Origin: Synergistaceae bacterium
Lineage (GTDB): Bacteria; Synergistota; Synergistia; Synergistales; Aminithiophilaceae
Reading direction: 5' to 3'
Assembly (NCBI GenBank): GCA_016756725.1
Contig: JAESII010000008.1
Span: 62,001 to 126,000, forward strand
Length of the DNA stretch: 64,000 bases
Part shown: positions 63,870-64,000 of the stretch, one piece after another
Numbering within the stretch: position 1 is the first letter of the stretch
Layout: the number at the start of each line of letters is the position of its first letter
The notes under the pieces: generated by a model
What the model saw: the letters and a program-made list of their open reading frames with translations, nothing else
Told to the model about the DNA's origin: nothing
Databases searched by the model: none
Program-made: the position numbers and the translations under genes

Positions 63870-64000
63870 TCACACCTCCGGCGGTGAGCTTTCCGTCGGG
63901 TCTTCGAGAATCTTGACCATGCTGTAGAAGAGGGTGGACAGGCCGGCGCCGACCTTCATGCCCACGGCGATGTTCAACAGGGGGATGGTGCCGCCGCTGA
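63870..64000 (-). CDS. MnhB/MrpB-like antiporter subunit, C-terminal end (continues beyond window)
   Basis: The last 43 codons read SGGTIPLLNIAVGMKVGAGL and STLFYSMVKILEDP before a TGA at 63870, matching the final helix of MrpB (GTxxPLLNIAVGLKVGAG). The start is outside the window. Confidence 0.85.
   Translation of the reverse strand, partial: SGGTIPLLNIAVGMKVGAGLSTLFYSMVKILEDPTESSPPEV

Overview
The window looks like chromosomal DNA of a GC-rich, anaerobic, amino-acid-using bacterium. The best guess is a member of the Synergistota. This is inferred from gene content and style: a selenocysteine formate dehydrogenase, a TAXI binding protein paired with GltS, amino-acid carriers, AzlCD and an Mrp/Mbh-type membrane module. 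No rRNA is present to confirm it. Genes are tightly packed, with many ATGA/GTGA overlaps and strong AGGAGG-type ribosome sites. Long antisense open frames are common because of the GC bias.

Layout. 1-4.8 kb: 3' end of an IclR regulator, a DUF364 protein, RecQ, an Asp/Glu-racemase-like protein and a permease fragment. 4.9-7.1 kb (minus): formate dehydrogenase locus A, with a molybdopterin-binding MoeA-like gene, only the N-terminal remnant of fdhA, and an fmdE-like gene, all behind a promoter and a structured leader. 7.3-12.9 kb: GltS plus TAXI binding protein, a HisD-family dehydrogenase and an APC permease. 12.9-16.5 kb: a MerR-methyltransferase fusion, tRNA-Leu(CAA), an LmeA-like secreted protein and an FMN-binding ORF. 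16.3-25.6 kb: one 3072-codon cyclic beta-1,2-glucan synthase. 26.2-29.5 kb: two small membrane proteins, AzlCD, and a serine/threonine dehydratase behind an Ile-codon leader peptide. 29.5-34.2 kb: formate dehydrogenase locus B, with the same promoter, leader and gene order as locus A but with the MoeA-like gene wrecked by frameshifts and fdhA intact with an in-frame UGA. 34.6-41.3 kb: leader peptide plus trpEGDCFBA. 41.3-46.0 kb (minus): carbonic anhydrase, PheA, a SprA-like metalloprotease and a KefB-type antiporter. 46.4-53.9 kb: leader peptide plus aroF-tyrA-aroA-aroE-aroC-aroKB-aroQ. 54-58 kb: alkaline phosphatase, YibE/F and DUF1848. 58.0-59.3 kb: an AT-rich, frameshifted serine hydrolase. 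59.3-64 kb (minus): three antiporter-like subunits, MnhC and the end of MnhB.

How it works together. The aro operon makes chorismate from DAHP onward and includes TyrA. The trp operon and PheA complete the aromatic amino acids. Three biosynthetic units (aro, trp, dehydratase) each carry a near-consensus sigma-70 promoter, a short leader ORF rich in codons for the relevant amino acid, and a rho-independent terminator, which is the classic ribosome-mediated attenuation layout.

The two formate dehydrogenase loci are the most striking feature. They appear to be a duplicated operon, each copy headed by a candidate molybdenum-cofactor riboswitch, that has decayed in complementary fashion. Locus A keeps the MoeA-like gene and fmdE. 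Locus B keeps the selenoprotein fdhA and an fmdE whose start codon has been lost or is non-standard.
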